From: Paenibacillaceae bacterium GAS479
GTDB lineage: Bacteria; Bacillota; Bacilli; Paenibacillales; Paenibacillaceae
DNA: 64,000 nucleotides
Assembly: GCA_900105225.1 (NCBI GenBank)
Contig: LT629764.1
Span: 2,140,501 to 2,204,500 of the forward strand
Direction of reading: 5' to 3'
Positions 15,044 through 23,345 of this stretch are shown in pieces; positions within the stretch are counted from its first letter, which is position 1, and each line of letters begins with the position of its first letter. A model generated the notes under the pieces. That model made no database searches. It worked only from the letters and a program-made list of their open reading frames with translations, and had not been told where the DNA came from. A program made the translations under genes and the position numbers.

Positions 15044-17980
15044 ATGAAGAAACTAATTGGTTATCTGGGTGTAATATGCGCCTTAATCGCCATTCTCTAT
15101 ATCATTTTTAGCGACCAGGACACAGGCGCCGTCAAAATCAAAGCCGTAGACGGCGTACTTAACTTGCGAGAGCTCAAGGATTCACCGTTTGTATCGTTAG
15201 CTGGCGATTGGAAATTCACCGCCGAAGCTTTTGTATCCCCGACTGACTTTAATAACAAAGCCGAAAATCTGCCCGTACCCGGTGCCTGGGCATCGGATGT
15301 CGAGTGGGGCTCCTATCAGTTAATGGTATACCTGCCCGATCACTGGTCAGATGAGCTTGGTCTCCGCGTTCGAAATATTTGGTCCGCCCACACCATTTAC
15401 GTCGATGGTATACCTCTCTCAAAAATAGGAACAGTGGCAGCAACCAAACAAGCGACAACCCCGGATAATCCTTCCTATGAAGCCTATTTTAAACCGGGCA
15501 GCCAACAGCTCCTTATTACCATTCATGCATCCAATTTCTATAACACGAGAGGCGGCATCGTACTGCCGATCGATTTCGGCGACGCCGAGCAGATGAAGGA
15601 AGATGTGCAGCGAGATCTTTCCCTGGAGTGGACGGCTACCTTATGGTTGCTGCTGTTCAGCATGTTCCATATGACGATCTACTTGCTGCGAACGAAGGAC
15701 GAAGCCTTCTTGTACAGTGGACTGCACTTTCTGCTGTTGGCGTTGGTCATCGTCCTGCGAGGAGAGCGGCTATTCATTCGGGAGTTCCCATCGTTTCCCT
15801 TTGAACTCTATTTTCGCCTGCAGGATACCGTTACCTTCCTGGCCGCCATCTTGCTCATTGTTTTTATCGTCAAAATGATTCCTTCTATTATGAGTAGAAA
15901 GACGATGCATCTTCTTTTTCTGCCGATCCTGGTCTATTCATTCTTAAATGCGGTCCTCCCGGCCAGAAAAATATCGGTTACGCAGTATCCGCTCTTTTAT
16001 TACTTCGATGCATTAATCCTAGGCATTATTGTTCGCATCTTCTATTTGACGCTAAAAAAGCGAATTAATATAAGTAGAAATGAAGCCGTCATCCTTTTAT
16101 TGATGCTTCTGTTTTTAGCCGTATTCGCCATAAGCGCTTCATCGGACAGTTTATTTTTTACAGGGCGAAACTACATGAATCGTATTGGATTTATTGGATT
16201 TCTCGTGATGATGAATGTTTTTCTTGGCATACGTCTGATGAACCGGGCTGAGGAGTCAGAGCAACTTAGTACCAGACTGCAGAAAGCAAACGATGCTAAG
16301 GATGCTTTCTTGAAAGTTACGACTCAGGATTTGCAAAGGCCTCTGCATGATGCCGTCCATCTAGTGGGGGCGATTGCCCGGGAGCCCAGTCGCGAGAAGC
16401 AAGCGGAGCAATTGTACTTGGCTGAGCAGCTGATGGGGAACATGGTGTATTTGCTGAGAGATCTGCATGATTTTACCCGCATTCGATTTGATGATTACGC
16501 GATTCAGCTTAAATCCACCAATCTTCGGATGGTCATCCTCCATGTCATTCAGCTGATGCAGTTTACCTTCACGAAGAAGAAGATCGTAATCAACGAACAA
16601 ATTCCGAAACAGCTTTACGTATGGGCAGATGAGCAGCGCTTGACGCAGGTATTTATCCGAATTATGACAGAAATCTCTCACGATACCGCAGAAGACCGAC
16701 TGACCATTGAATCTATGCAGGTCGGCACGGATGTCCTGCTTCGAGTGACTTCTGCCGGTGAATCTTCAGCGAATCGGGATCGCCCGCATTCTTCGGGGCT
16801 GATGATGACGGAAGAACTCATTCAACAGATGAACGGAAGCATCACATATGAACATTTGCAAGGCGAACTTCGCTTTACGGTCACACTAGCGTTTAGCGAA
16901 TTTAAAGATCCAGTTACAGTAACGGAGCATGAATATAACCTACAATCTGTGGTGCATGTGGAAGATCGGGCGTTAGGAACGCTCTTGATTGTCGATGATG
17001 ACGCGATGCATGCGGAAGTCATGAGAGACATGCTGGGGGATACCTACACGGTGCGAATCGCTTATACGGCTCAAGAAGCGCTTGAGTATTATAGCAATCA
17101 TCCGGAAGTCGCGATGATGATCGTAGATGATATCATTCCTGGGGACATGAATAGTTTGGAATTGCTTCGGCAAATCCGTAACCAGGCATCCTTAATGGAC
17201 CTGCCGATCTTAATGATGATTTCTTCCGAATATCCCAGACATATTGAGATGATTTTCGCTGCTGGCGCTAATGATTATTTACTGAAGCCTTTTCCCAAAG
17301 AGACCTTGATGGCTCGCTTGAATGCCACAGAACAAACGAAGCAGTCTATGCTGAAAGCGATTGAGTATGAAATGGCCTTTCTGCAAACCCAAATCAAACC
17401 GCATTTTCTCTATAACGCACTTAGCAACATTATTGCCTTTTGCTATACGGATGGAGAGCGTGCAGCTCATCTGCTAACGATGCTCAGTTCTTTCTTGCGT
17501 TATATATTCGAGACGAGCCGGGACGGACAATTCTCTACCCTCCAGAAGGAAATGGAAATTATCGAGGCCTATGTAGAGGTGGAAAAGGCTAGATTTGGCG
17601 AGCGGTTAACCTTTGCTAGTGACATCGATCCGTCCATTGCCGTGGAGCAGGTTCTGATTCCTAGCCTGCTCCTGCAGCCTTTAGTCGAGAATGCGATTCG
17701 CCACGGCCTATTCGACAAGGAAGGTCCAGGTCATGTTCAGGTCACTGTTTCCTTGCGCGAATCCTTTTTAAACATATCCGTCGCCGATGATGGCGTAGGC
17801 ATGTCTGCCATGCAGTGCGCTCAATTAATGAGGGGAGCGAATGCCAAGGCCGGAATCGGCTTTACGAATGTTCGTCGGCGCGTCCATGATCTCACCCAAG
17901 GAAGCCTGGAGATTAACTCGTCGCCGGGCAATGGAACAACCATTCAAATCATGATTCCCATGAAGGAGGGACAAGAGTAA
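15044..17980 (+). CDS. hybrid sensor kinase: 7TM sensor, degenerate kinase, REC, LytS-like kinase
   Basis: The 978-residue membrane protein has, in order, an N-terminal TM, an extracellular jelly-roll-like domain (GDWKF ... GSYQLMVYLPDHW, residues 50-190), about seven TM segments (195-395), a HisKA-like helix and HATPase-like region (410-615), a REC domain (645-755) and a LytS-like His_kinase/HATPase (770-975). The first kinase looks dead: the phospho-histidine position reads Gln (TTQDLQRPLH, Q428) and its N-box is lost. REC keeps Asp695 and Lys748. The C-terminal kinase keeps H787 (QIKPHFLYN), LVENAIRHG, DDGVGM and GIGFTN. Its stop overlaps the ATG of the response regulator by one base. Confidence 0.88.
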   Translation: MKKLIGYLGVICALIAILYIIFSDQDTGAVKIKAVDGVLNLRELKDSPFVSLAGDWKFTAEAFVSPTDFNNKAENLPVPGAWASDVEWGSYQLMVYLPDHWSDELGLRVRNIWSAHTIYVDGIPLSKIGTVAATKQATTPDNPSYEAYFKPGSQQLLITIHASNFYNTRGGIVLPIDFGDAEQMKEDVQRDLSLEWTATLWLLLFSMFHMTIYLLRTKDEAFLYSGLHFLLLALVIVLRGERLFIREFPSFPFELYFRLQDTVTFLAAILLIVFIVKMIPSIMSRKTMHLLFLPILVYSFLNAVLPARKISVTQYPLFYYFDALILGIIVRIFYLTLKKRINISRNEAVILLLMLLFLAVFAISASSDSLFFTGRNYMNRIGFIGFLVMMNVFLGIRLMNRAEESEQLSTRLQKANDAKDAFLKVTTQDLQRPLHDAVHLVGAIAREPSREKQAEQLYLAEQLMGNMVYLLRDLHDFTRIRFDDYAIQLKSTNLRMVILHVIQLMQFTFTKKKIVINEQIPKQLYVWADEQRLTQVFIRIMTEISHDTAEDRLTIESMQVGTDVLLRVTSAGESSANRDRPHSSGLMMTEELIQQMNGSITYEHLQGELRFTVTLAFSEFKDPVTVTEHEYNLQSVVHVEDRALGTLLIVDDDAMHAEVMRDMLGDTYTVRIAYTAQEALEYYSNHPEVAMMIVDDIIPGDMNSLELLRQIRNQASLMDLPILMMISSEYPRHIEMIFAAGANDYLLKPFPKETLMARLNATEQTKQSMLKAIEYEMAFLQTQIKPHFLYNALSNIIAFCYTDGERAAHLLTMLSSFLRYIFETSRDGQFSTLQKEMEIIEAYVEVEKARFGERLTFASDIDPSIAVEQVLIPSLLLQPLVENAIRHGLFDKEGPGHVQVTVSLRESFLNISVADDGVGMSAMQCAQLMRGANAKAGIGFTNVRRRVHDLTQGSLEINSSPGNGTTIQIMIPMKEGQE

Positions 17981-18750
17981 TGTGGAAGATCATCATCGTG
18001 GAGGATGAAAAACCAATTCTAGGCCTGCATGCCAGATTGCTTGAAACGTATGGCCCCTTTCAAGTTGTAGGCTGCTTCGAATCGCCGTTTGATGCGCTGC
18101 AGGAAATACCGAAGCTGGAATTGGATGCACTCGTGCTCGACATTGAAATGCCAAGAATGACGGGGCTTCAGCTTGCTCAGAACTTAGTGGAGAACGGTAT
18201 TGATGTACCTGTAATTTTCACGACCGCTCACCAACAATATGCCGTACAAGCCTTTCGCGTGCAAGCCCTGGATTATCTCTTGAAACCGTTGACCATAAAT
18301 ATAGTGAAGCAGCTTGATGAACGCCTCCAGAAGTATTATGGACAGAAACCAAAGCTGGCCCATAAGAAGGAACTCGATGTTCAGTTATATGGAGAAGCAT
18401 CCGTTATGAAAGGAGAGCAGCTTGTGAAATGGCCTACCCGCATAACGGAGGAGTTGTTTTACTATTTGCTCCTCCATGAAAATAAATTATGTCAAAAGTG
18501 GAGAATTATCGATGACCTCTGGGCAAACGTGGATGAAAAACGAGCGCTTTCTAATTTGTATAATACAATTTATCGGATGCGTCAGCTGTTTATGGAGCTT
18601 GATATTCCCATTGTCATCGAACGAATGAATGATGGTTATATTATGAATACGAACAGCAGCATCGTAATGAAACCGAAAGAGAGGCCGGATGCCCCTCTGC
18701 TGGGATCTAAAGGATATCTTTGGGCTTATGGTTGGGAATTTGGATGGTAA
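17980..18750 (+). CDS. response regulator with REC and C-terminal wHTH-like domain
   Basis: The 256-residue partner of the upstream hybrid kinase has a REC domain (residues 1-120) with acidic EDE, phospho-acceptor Asp in LVLDIEMP, Thr in FTTAHQQY and Lys in LLKPL. A C-terminal segment (about 150-235) looks like a winged-helix DNA-binding domain (ITEELFYYLLLHENKLCQKW, then NLYNTIYRMRQLF). It resembles the SARP/OmpR-type outputs of Paenibacillus regulators rather than LytTR. Translational overlap (TAATG) shows coupling to the kinase. The target may include the divergent SLH gene, by position only. Confidence 0.82.
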   Translation: MWKIIIVEDEKPILGLHARLLETYGPFQVVGCFESPFDALQEIPKLELDALVLDIEMPRMTGLQLAQNLVENGIDVPVIFTTAHQQYAVQAFRVQALDYLLKPLTINIVKQLDERLQKYYGQKPKLAHKKELDVQLYGEASVMKGEQLVKWPTRITEELFYYLLLHENKLCQKWRIIDDLWANVDEKRALSNLYNTIYRMRQLFMELDIPIVIERMNDGYIMNTNSSIVMKPKERPDAPLLGSKGYLWAYGWEFGW

Positions 18751-18753
18751 AGC

Positions 18754-18785
18754 AAAAAACCACAACCGGAATCGGTTGTGGTTTT
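18754..18785 (+). terminator. terminator of the kinase/regulator operon
   Basis: A perfect hairpin, AAAAACCACAACCG/CGGTTGTGGTTTTT around a three-base loop, begins six bases behind the stop codon and has T runs on both strands, so it can act bidirectionally. Confidence 0.85.
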
Positions 18786-18828
18786 TCATACGATGCCTCA
18801 TATGAAAGGAAGTTAGGGGAGATTTCAG

Positions 18829-19212
18829 CTACGATCCGGATTCATCATCCTCATCGAAGAAATCTCCGTATTGATCAGGCGCTTTTCCTTTCGAATCTAG
18901 GAGAGCAGGGAGCTTCATTCCTCTCAAGTCCCCATCTTCTAAATATTGAACGATGAATCTCCACTCATCACCATAGTCGAATAACAGCAACATCTTCTGT
19001 TTGGGTGTATGGAATACCTTACTAACCTTCGCGTTCTTCACACCTGGGAAATTCATCTTTTCGCCCATATCGGCAAATAGCTCGTATCCTTCCTCCGACC
19101 GGGTCCAGTTTTTTAGTTCAATCCTTCCGCGGCGCGACGTCAGCCGCCTTGTTCTTGGGCGGTCTGCCTCTGCGCGGCTTAATTGCCGCATCGGCAGTAC
19201 TACTGCCTGCAC
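18829..19212 (-). CDS. pRiA4b ORF-3-like (TnpR passenger-type) domain protein
   Basis: The C-terminal 75 residues (from LKNWTRSEEGYELFADMG through MLLLFDYGDEWRFIVQYLED) resemble the pRiA4b ORF-3-like fold, a small domain with the conserved FDYGDxW motif. The frame opens inside the 3' end of the SWIM gene, overlapping it by 95 bases in another frame; the first 40 residues are the shadow of that overlap and are arginine-rich low complexity. I see no good ribosome site, so either translation re-initiates by coupling or this was once fused to the SWIM protein and a frameshift separated them. Function unknown. Confidence 0.6.
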   Translation of the reverse strand: MQAVVLPMRQLSRAEADRPRTRRLTSRRGRIELKNWTRSEEGYELFADMGEKMNFPGVKNAKVSKVFHTPKQKMLLLFDYGDEWRFIVQYLEDGDLRGMKLPALLDSKGKAPDQYGDFFDEDDESGS

Positions 19213-19969
19213 GAGTTCTCGTCGGTTCCTTGTCCATGTCCAGATTCAAATCAATGCCGAATGTGCCCGCCAAGTCGCCATCCTCCATCACTCTGCGGCC
19301 GCGCCGTCCGTCTTTGCCCAGCATCGTTTTCGATTGCTCGGCAAGTGAGGCCGTAATCAGCTCGTCCATCTTGACCATGCGCAACTCAAAGAACAATGCA
19401 GCATTATCGTCGAATCTTGCGCCAATCCCATACAGCACAGCGGCTACATGTTTACACATCACTGCATAGTCAGGACAACTGCACGAGAATTGAATGTCCT
19501 TGGGTGAAGGAAACAAACCTGAACTTTTCATTATGAATAGATCAGATAAGCCCTTCGGAAACTTGCCAGCAGCCAGTTCTTGCAGCGAGTTGATTTTACC
19601 TGAGCACTCCTTCACTATACTGTTCCACATCTCATTCGAAAGCGGAGTTACCTTGACCTCAATTTTATAAGGTTTCGACGAGCTGCCTTGCACAAGCGCC
19701 GCTACCTTGCCTTGTGCAACTTGAAGATCAAGCACCGCACCATGCCTGACATAGCTGCGCCCCCGATCAATCCGATTGCTGTAATCCGCATAGCTTTCCA
19801 GATTCGAGCACCATGCCTTGCCCCACCAGGTTGCCGCAATCGTGCGTCCAGAAATAACGATCGGCCAAACCTTGTTATCTTTTTTTTTCAGCTTTTCTAC
19901 CGCAGCTGCCGCCCGACGTTTCTTCTCCGCCACTGGAACATACTCTGGAAAGTCATTGTAGAACGCCAT
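19118..19969 (-). CDS. SWIM zinc-finger protein
   Basis: The 283-residue protein has a SWIM zinc finger (CSCPDYAVMCKHVAAVLYGIG, CxCxnCxH) around residues 163-185 and an N-terminal segment (GRTIAATWWGKAWCSNLE) seen in SWIM proteins encoded next to bacterial SNF2 helicases. The tail is a basic AT-hook-like GRPPKNK. It lies 15 bases behind the SNF2 gene and should act with it, probably binding DNA or a protein partner. The C terminus may be truncated by a frameshift: a further recognisable domain continues in the next frame. Confidence 0.82.
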   Translation of the reverse strand: MAFYNDFPEYVPVAEKKRRAAAAVEKLKKKDNKVWPIVISGRTIAATWWGKAWCSNLESYADYSNRIDRGRSYVRHGAVLDLQVAQGKVAALVQGSSSKPYKIEVKVTPLSNEMWNSIVKECSGKINSLQELAAGKFPKGLSDLFIMKSSGLFPSPKDIQFSCSCPDYAVMCKHVAAVLYGIGARFDDNAALFFELRMVKMDELITASLAEQSKTMLGKDGRRGRRVMEDGDLAGTFGIDLNLDMDKEPTRTRAGSSTADAAIKPRRGRPPKNKAADVAPRKD

Positions 19970-19984
19970 CGTCCCACCTCCCTG

Positions 19985-22681
19985 TTACGATAGTCGCATC
20001 AGATCCAGCAACTGTCCGTTATCCATCTCCGTTATCCAGCTCTCCTGAATGTCGGGTACAATCTCATTGGACAATCGAAGCTTATCCGTAATGATTTGGT
20101 CGATCTTTTCCTCCACAGTGCCTTGCGTAATAAATTTGTGGACGATTACATTCTTCTGTTGGCCGATGCGGAAAGCGCGATCCGTCGCCTGATTTTCCAC
20201 TGCGGGATTCCACCATCTGTCAAAATGTATAACATGATTGGCCGCTGTCAAATTCAGTCCCACGCCGCCCGCTTTAATAGAAAGCACCATAAACGGCACA
20301 TAGTCCGTGCCCTGAAAAACGTCCACAAGCTCTTTCCGTTTGCTCACCTGCGTCTCGCCATGCAGAACGAGCCCTTTATGCTGAAAAATCGGCTCCAAAA
20401 ACGCTCGCAGCGATTCCGTAATCTCCTTGAATTGTGTAAAAATAAGCACACGTTCCCGCTTCTCATAAATCGTTTCGCATATTTCACGCAGACGCGCATA
20501 CTTCCCGCTATCCTGTTCGGCATAAACCTGCTGCCCCAAATACTGATCCGGGTGATTGCAGATTTGCTTGAATTTCATGAGCGCCGCCAGCACCAGTCCC
20601 TTGCGCCCAATGCCGTCCTCTGTCGATTCCAGCTTTGCTTGTAATTCCTTGACCAGCTTATTATAAAGCACCACTTGCTTCTTCGTAAGCGTGGCATACG
20701 TTTTCATCTCGATTTTGTCCGGCAGGTCCGTGATGATCGCACGATCGGTCTTCAGACGCCTTAAAATAAACGGACTAACCACCTGCCGCAGTCGCATGTA
20801 GCCCTCCACCGATTCACGCAGTTTACGCGTAAAGGAGGTAAACTCCTTCGCCGTGCCAAGCAGCCCCTTGTTCAGAAAATCGAACAATGACCACAAATCG
20901 CCCAGCCTGTTTTCGATCGGCGTGCCGGTCATCGCTACTTTGAAGGAGGCATTCATTTGCTTCACCAGCTTTGTCTGCTTCGTTCCCGGATTTTTAATAG
21001 CCTGAGCTTCATCAAGAATGAGGGAATCCCAATGGTGCTGCTGCAGCCATTCATATTTGGCAAGCATCCCATAGGTCGTAATGACGAGCCTAATATCCTC
21101 TGCAAGCGCGTCCGCCTCCTGAATATTTTTATTTACGGATGGGTGACAAACATAATAGTGCAGCGACGGCGCAAACTTGTTCAGCTCGCTCATCCAGTTG
21201 CCGATTAGTGAAGCCGGCACAACGAGCAGCGCGCTCTCCTTATTTTGCATACGGATGTGGTTGAGCAACGCAATAATTTGTACCGTTTTGCCCAGACCCA
21301 TATCGTCAGCGAGACAAGCGCCAAGGCCCAGCGTCTTCATCAAATGAAGCCAACTGACACCCCTTGTCTGATAAGTACGGAGATCGGCTCGAAAATCGTC
21401 TCCAGCTAACACCAGCGCCTCAATCCGTTCAGGCTGACGCAGCTCACTCATGACCGATTCCAGCCATTCCCCGTTCGTCACCTCAACCTCTACCTCTACC
21501 TTATCTGGATCAACCTGTAACGTACGCTCCGATTGCAAATGAAGCTGCATCGCCTCCACAATGCTGATCCCAGAACCTCCGGCTGCTTTGGAGGCTTGCT
21601 CGTAAGCATCGAGCGCCTGCTGCAACCGTTTGTGGTTAACCTCTACCCACTTCCCCTTAATGAGAGCCAGCCCTTCTTGCTCTGCAAGTAATTGCCTGAG
21701 CTCATCCGTCGTAAGAACTTCGCCGCCGAGCCACAGCTCGGCTTGAAAGCTGAGCAACGCCTCCGTATTCAAGCGGGAAGGCTCGCGATCACCCACACTG
21801 ACGTTCAGCTTGAGCGAGTTCGACTTGCTTCGCCACCATTTGGGAATCCGGCACATGATGCCAGCTTCCTCATATTGAATCACTTCACGCAGAAACATAT
21901 ACGCTTCCTCGGCTGTTAGACCAATCGGATAAAATAAATCGCCTGAATCGACCAATTCACGGATCAAATCACTGCTTTCCGCCGCGTAATGAACGGTAGA
22001 CAGCAGTTCGAGAAGCTTGCTGCTATTCTCGCCATATTCCACAAGCGCCTGTTTCAGCGGCAAATGGCGCGTCTTGCCCTCCGCCTGTTCCTCCGAGGCA
22101 TACGTGGATAGAAATGAAAAGGGATATTCACTCCCCTCCTTGCTCTCTACCAGATGAAAATAAACACGGCCAGTTGGCTGCACATCAGGACAGTTCGTCG
22201 CAAACCACTGGGACACAGTACCGCTATATTGATTCAGACTTGATGCCAGCCCGCGATGCAAGCCGTTCCAAATCTCTTCAATAAATCCCCTGTTTAAGTA
22301 TTCGCCTCCGACAAAAAACGGCGCTCCTGTCAGCCATCGTTCTACATCCTCATCCTCTAGCGGAATCGTCGCATCTAACCGTAAGCGCTCAATTTCGGGA
22401 TACCGCGCAACTCCCTTAATGAATGCCGCCCCAATACGCCGCAAAAAACGAAGCGATTCAGATCGTTGATCCGAAAGCTGCGTCAAGGCAAGCTCCAGTA
22501 AAAAATCATCCGGGCGTTGGCGGTACAGCTTATACAGAGAATTCTGAAGCATCAATTCAGCGGTATCTGCCTCCGTCTGTAAATCTCCGCCCTCCCAATC
22601 CAACTCGTATCGCTGATCCGGCAACAGAACAACAATAAGCTGGCGCTGATTGACACTTGCTATATTCGGTTGTTGAAGCAT
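19985..22681 (-). CDS. SNF2-family DEAD/DEAH-type helicase
   Basis: The 898-residue protein has an N-terminal SNF2-associated region (1-400) and a SWI2/SNF2 ATPase core. Motif I is DDMGLGKTVQ, motif II DEAQ, motif III MTGTPIENR, motif IV-like VLIFTQF, motif V KAGGVGLNLT and motif VI QATDRAFRIGQ. Such proteins translocate on double-stranded DNA and remodel protein-DNA complexes. The ATG at 22681 follows GGAGGGGG. It forms an operon with the SWIM protein. Similar pairs occur in core genomes and in defence islands, so its role here (repair, transcription recycling or defence) is undecided. Confidence 0.9.
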   Translation of the reverse strand: MLQQPNIASVNQRQLIVVLLPDQRYELDWEGGDLQTEADTAELMLQNSLYKLYRQRPDDFLLELALTQLSDQRSESLRFLRRIGAAFIKGVARYPEIERLRLDATIPLEDEDVERWLTGAPFFVGGEYLNRGFIEEIWNGLHRGLASSLNQYSGTVSQWFATNCPDVQPTGRVYFHLVESKEGSEYPFSFLSTYASEEQAEGKTRHLPLKQALVEYGENSSKLLELLSTVHYAAESSDLIRELVDSGDLFYPIGLTAEEAYMFLREVIQYEEAGIMCRIPKWWRSKSNSLKLNVSVGDREPSRLNTEALLSFQAELWLGGEVLTTDELRQLLAEQEGLALIKGKWVEVNHKRLQQALDAYEQASKAAGGSGISIVEAMQLHLQSERTLQVDPDKVEVEVEVTNGEWLESVMSELRQPERIEALVLAGDDFRADLRTYQTRGVSWLHLMKTLGLGACLADDMGLGKTVQIIALLNHIRMQNKESALLVVPASLIGNWMSELNKFAPSLHYYVCHPSVNKNIQEADALAEDIRLVITTYGMLAKYEWLQQHHWDSLILDEAQAIKNPGTKQTKLVKQMNASFKVAMTGTPIENRLGDLWSLFDFLNKGLLGTAKEFTSFTRKLRESVEGYMRLRQVVSPFILRRLKTDRAIITDLPDKIEMKTYATLTKKQVVLYNKLVKELQAKLESTEDGIGRKGLVLAALMKFKQICNHPDQYLGQQVYAEQDSGKYARLREICETIYEKRERVLIFTQFKEITESLRAFLEPIFQHKGLVLHGETQVSKRKELVDVFQGTDYVPFMVLSIKAGGVGLNLTAANHVIHFDRWWNPAVENQATDRAFRIGQQKNVIVHKFITQGTVEEKIDQIITDKLRLSNEIVPDIQESWITEMDNGQLLDLMRLS

Positions 22682-22693
22682 ATTGCAATTGCC

Positions 22694-22753
22694 CCCTCCA
22701 ACTCGTCATTTATGGACATTATATCATAATCAAAAGAGCCACCAACCAGATAA
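22694..22753. repeat. duplicated promoter segment, copy at the SNF2 gene
   Basis: This 60-bp stretch upstream of the SNF2 gene is repeated at 28029-28089 upstream of the zeta antitoxin gene with only about four differences. On the minus strand it holds half of a hairpin, a -10-like TATAAT in TGATATAATGTCC, and the ribosome site AGTTGGAGGG. Here the hairpin is complete. Confidence 0.85.
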
Positions 22754-22771
22754 CTGGATGATGGCTCTTTT
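22732..22771. terminator. hairpin upstream of the SNF2 gene
   Basis: The inverted repeat AAAAGAGCCA ... TGGCTCTTTT encloses a second pair (CCAG/CTGG). It ends the small zinc-ribbon gene on the minus strand and lies immediately upstream of the SNF2 promoter. Confidence 0.75.
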
Positions 22772-22776
22772 GATTA

Positions 22777-22834
22777 CATATGGAGGCGAACCGTGGCTGT
22801 TCAAAACCACAATTCGCCGCTGCGTGATGCTCAG
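22777..22834. repeat. dispersed palindromic repeat, copy D (best copy)
   Basis: The text CATATGGAGGCGAACCGTGG is followed by a loop, CCACAATTCGCCGC and TGCGTGATGCTCAG. GGCGAA pairs with TTCGCC and GTGG with CCAC, giving a stable stem. Related copies occur at 3192, 4922, 11089 and 24718. The opening CATATGGAGGCGA also matches the sequence at the tmRNA 3' end (35561-35573). Confidence 0.6.
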
Positions 22835-22868
22835 AATGTTCTGGGAATTATCTTAGGTTTAGCATATT

Positions 22869-23045
22869 TCACTTTGATGGACACTCCGAATTTGGACAAT
22901 AAATCTCAGTTTCATATTCAGTCTTTGAACGTATTACTTTTTTATGCGATAACTCAACTTTATATCTTTCTATCATCCCTTGTCCACATGCACATTTTGA
23001 ACTTGAAATAAGTTCTGTACTATCAATTTCCCAACTGCTCCCCAT
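22869..23045 (-). CDS. small zinc-ribbon-like protein
   Basis: The ATG at 23045 lies eight bases after CAGGAG, a good ribosome site, and the 58-residue product has CACGQG in the middle and CPNSEC near the end, i.e. a CxC...CxxxxC arrangement that could bind zinc. I do not recognise a family. It ends just before the dispersed repeat and the hairpin at 22732-22771. Small zinc-ribbon proteins of this kind are often regulators or accessory factors, but no role can be given here. Confidence 0.6.
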   Translation of the reverse strand: MGSSWEIDSTELISSSKCACGQGMIERYKVELSHKKVIRSKTEYETEIYCPNSECPSK

Positions 23046-23345
23046 TTTTATCACTCCTGTTTATAAATTATGATACTTTTGCATACTCCTTTAGACCTAT
23101 ATTGATCAACTTACCTCATGGTGACTGCAGAATTATCAAAACGCGATCAATGTGAGCCATTGCTTTAATTGACCAATGATTCCTCCAAACAAGAATTCAA
23201 ATCCTCAAAGTAGGCCCTGTTCATATAGTTATGGCTTTATAAGGACAAGGGCTCATGTTTCCGATTATTGAATCCACAATTTTCTATTTTGTGATACTGC
23301 GGTTGTTTGGTGAGGTTGCTTGAGACTTGAAATGGTGTAGTGCTG
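23046..23345. other. intergenic region, possible gene remnant
   Basis: No gene is supported. Near 23255-23323 a plus-strand stretch reads MFPIIESTIFYFVILRLFGE before a stop, which looks like the start of a membrane protein, but nothing follows it. The rest shows no recognisable feature. Confidence 0.35.

Noticed and set aside
23255-23323. Short plus-strand peptide MFPIIESTIFYFVILRLFGE as a gene
   Set aside because: Only 22 residues before a stop and no continuing frame; at most a membrane-protein remnant.
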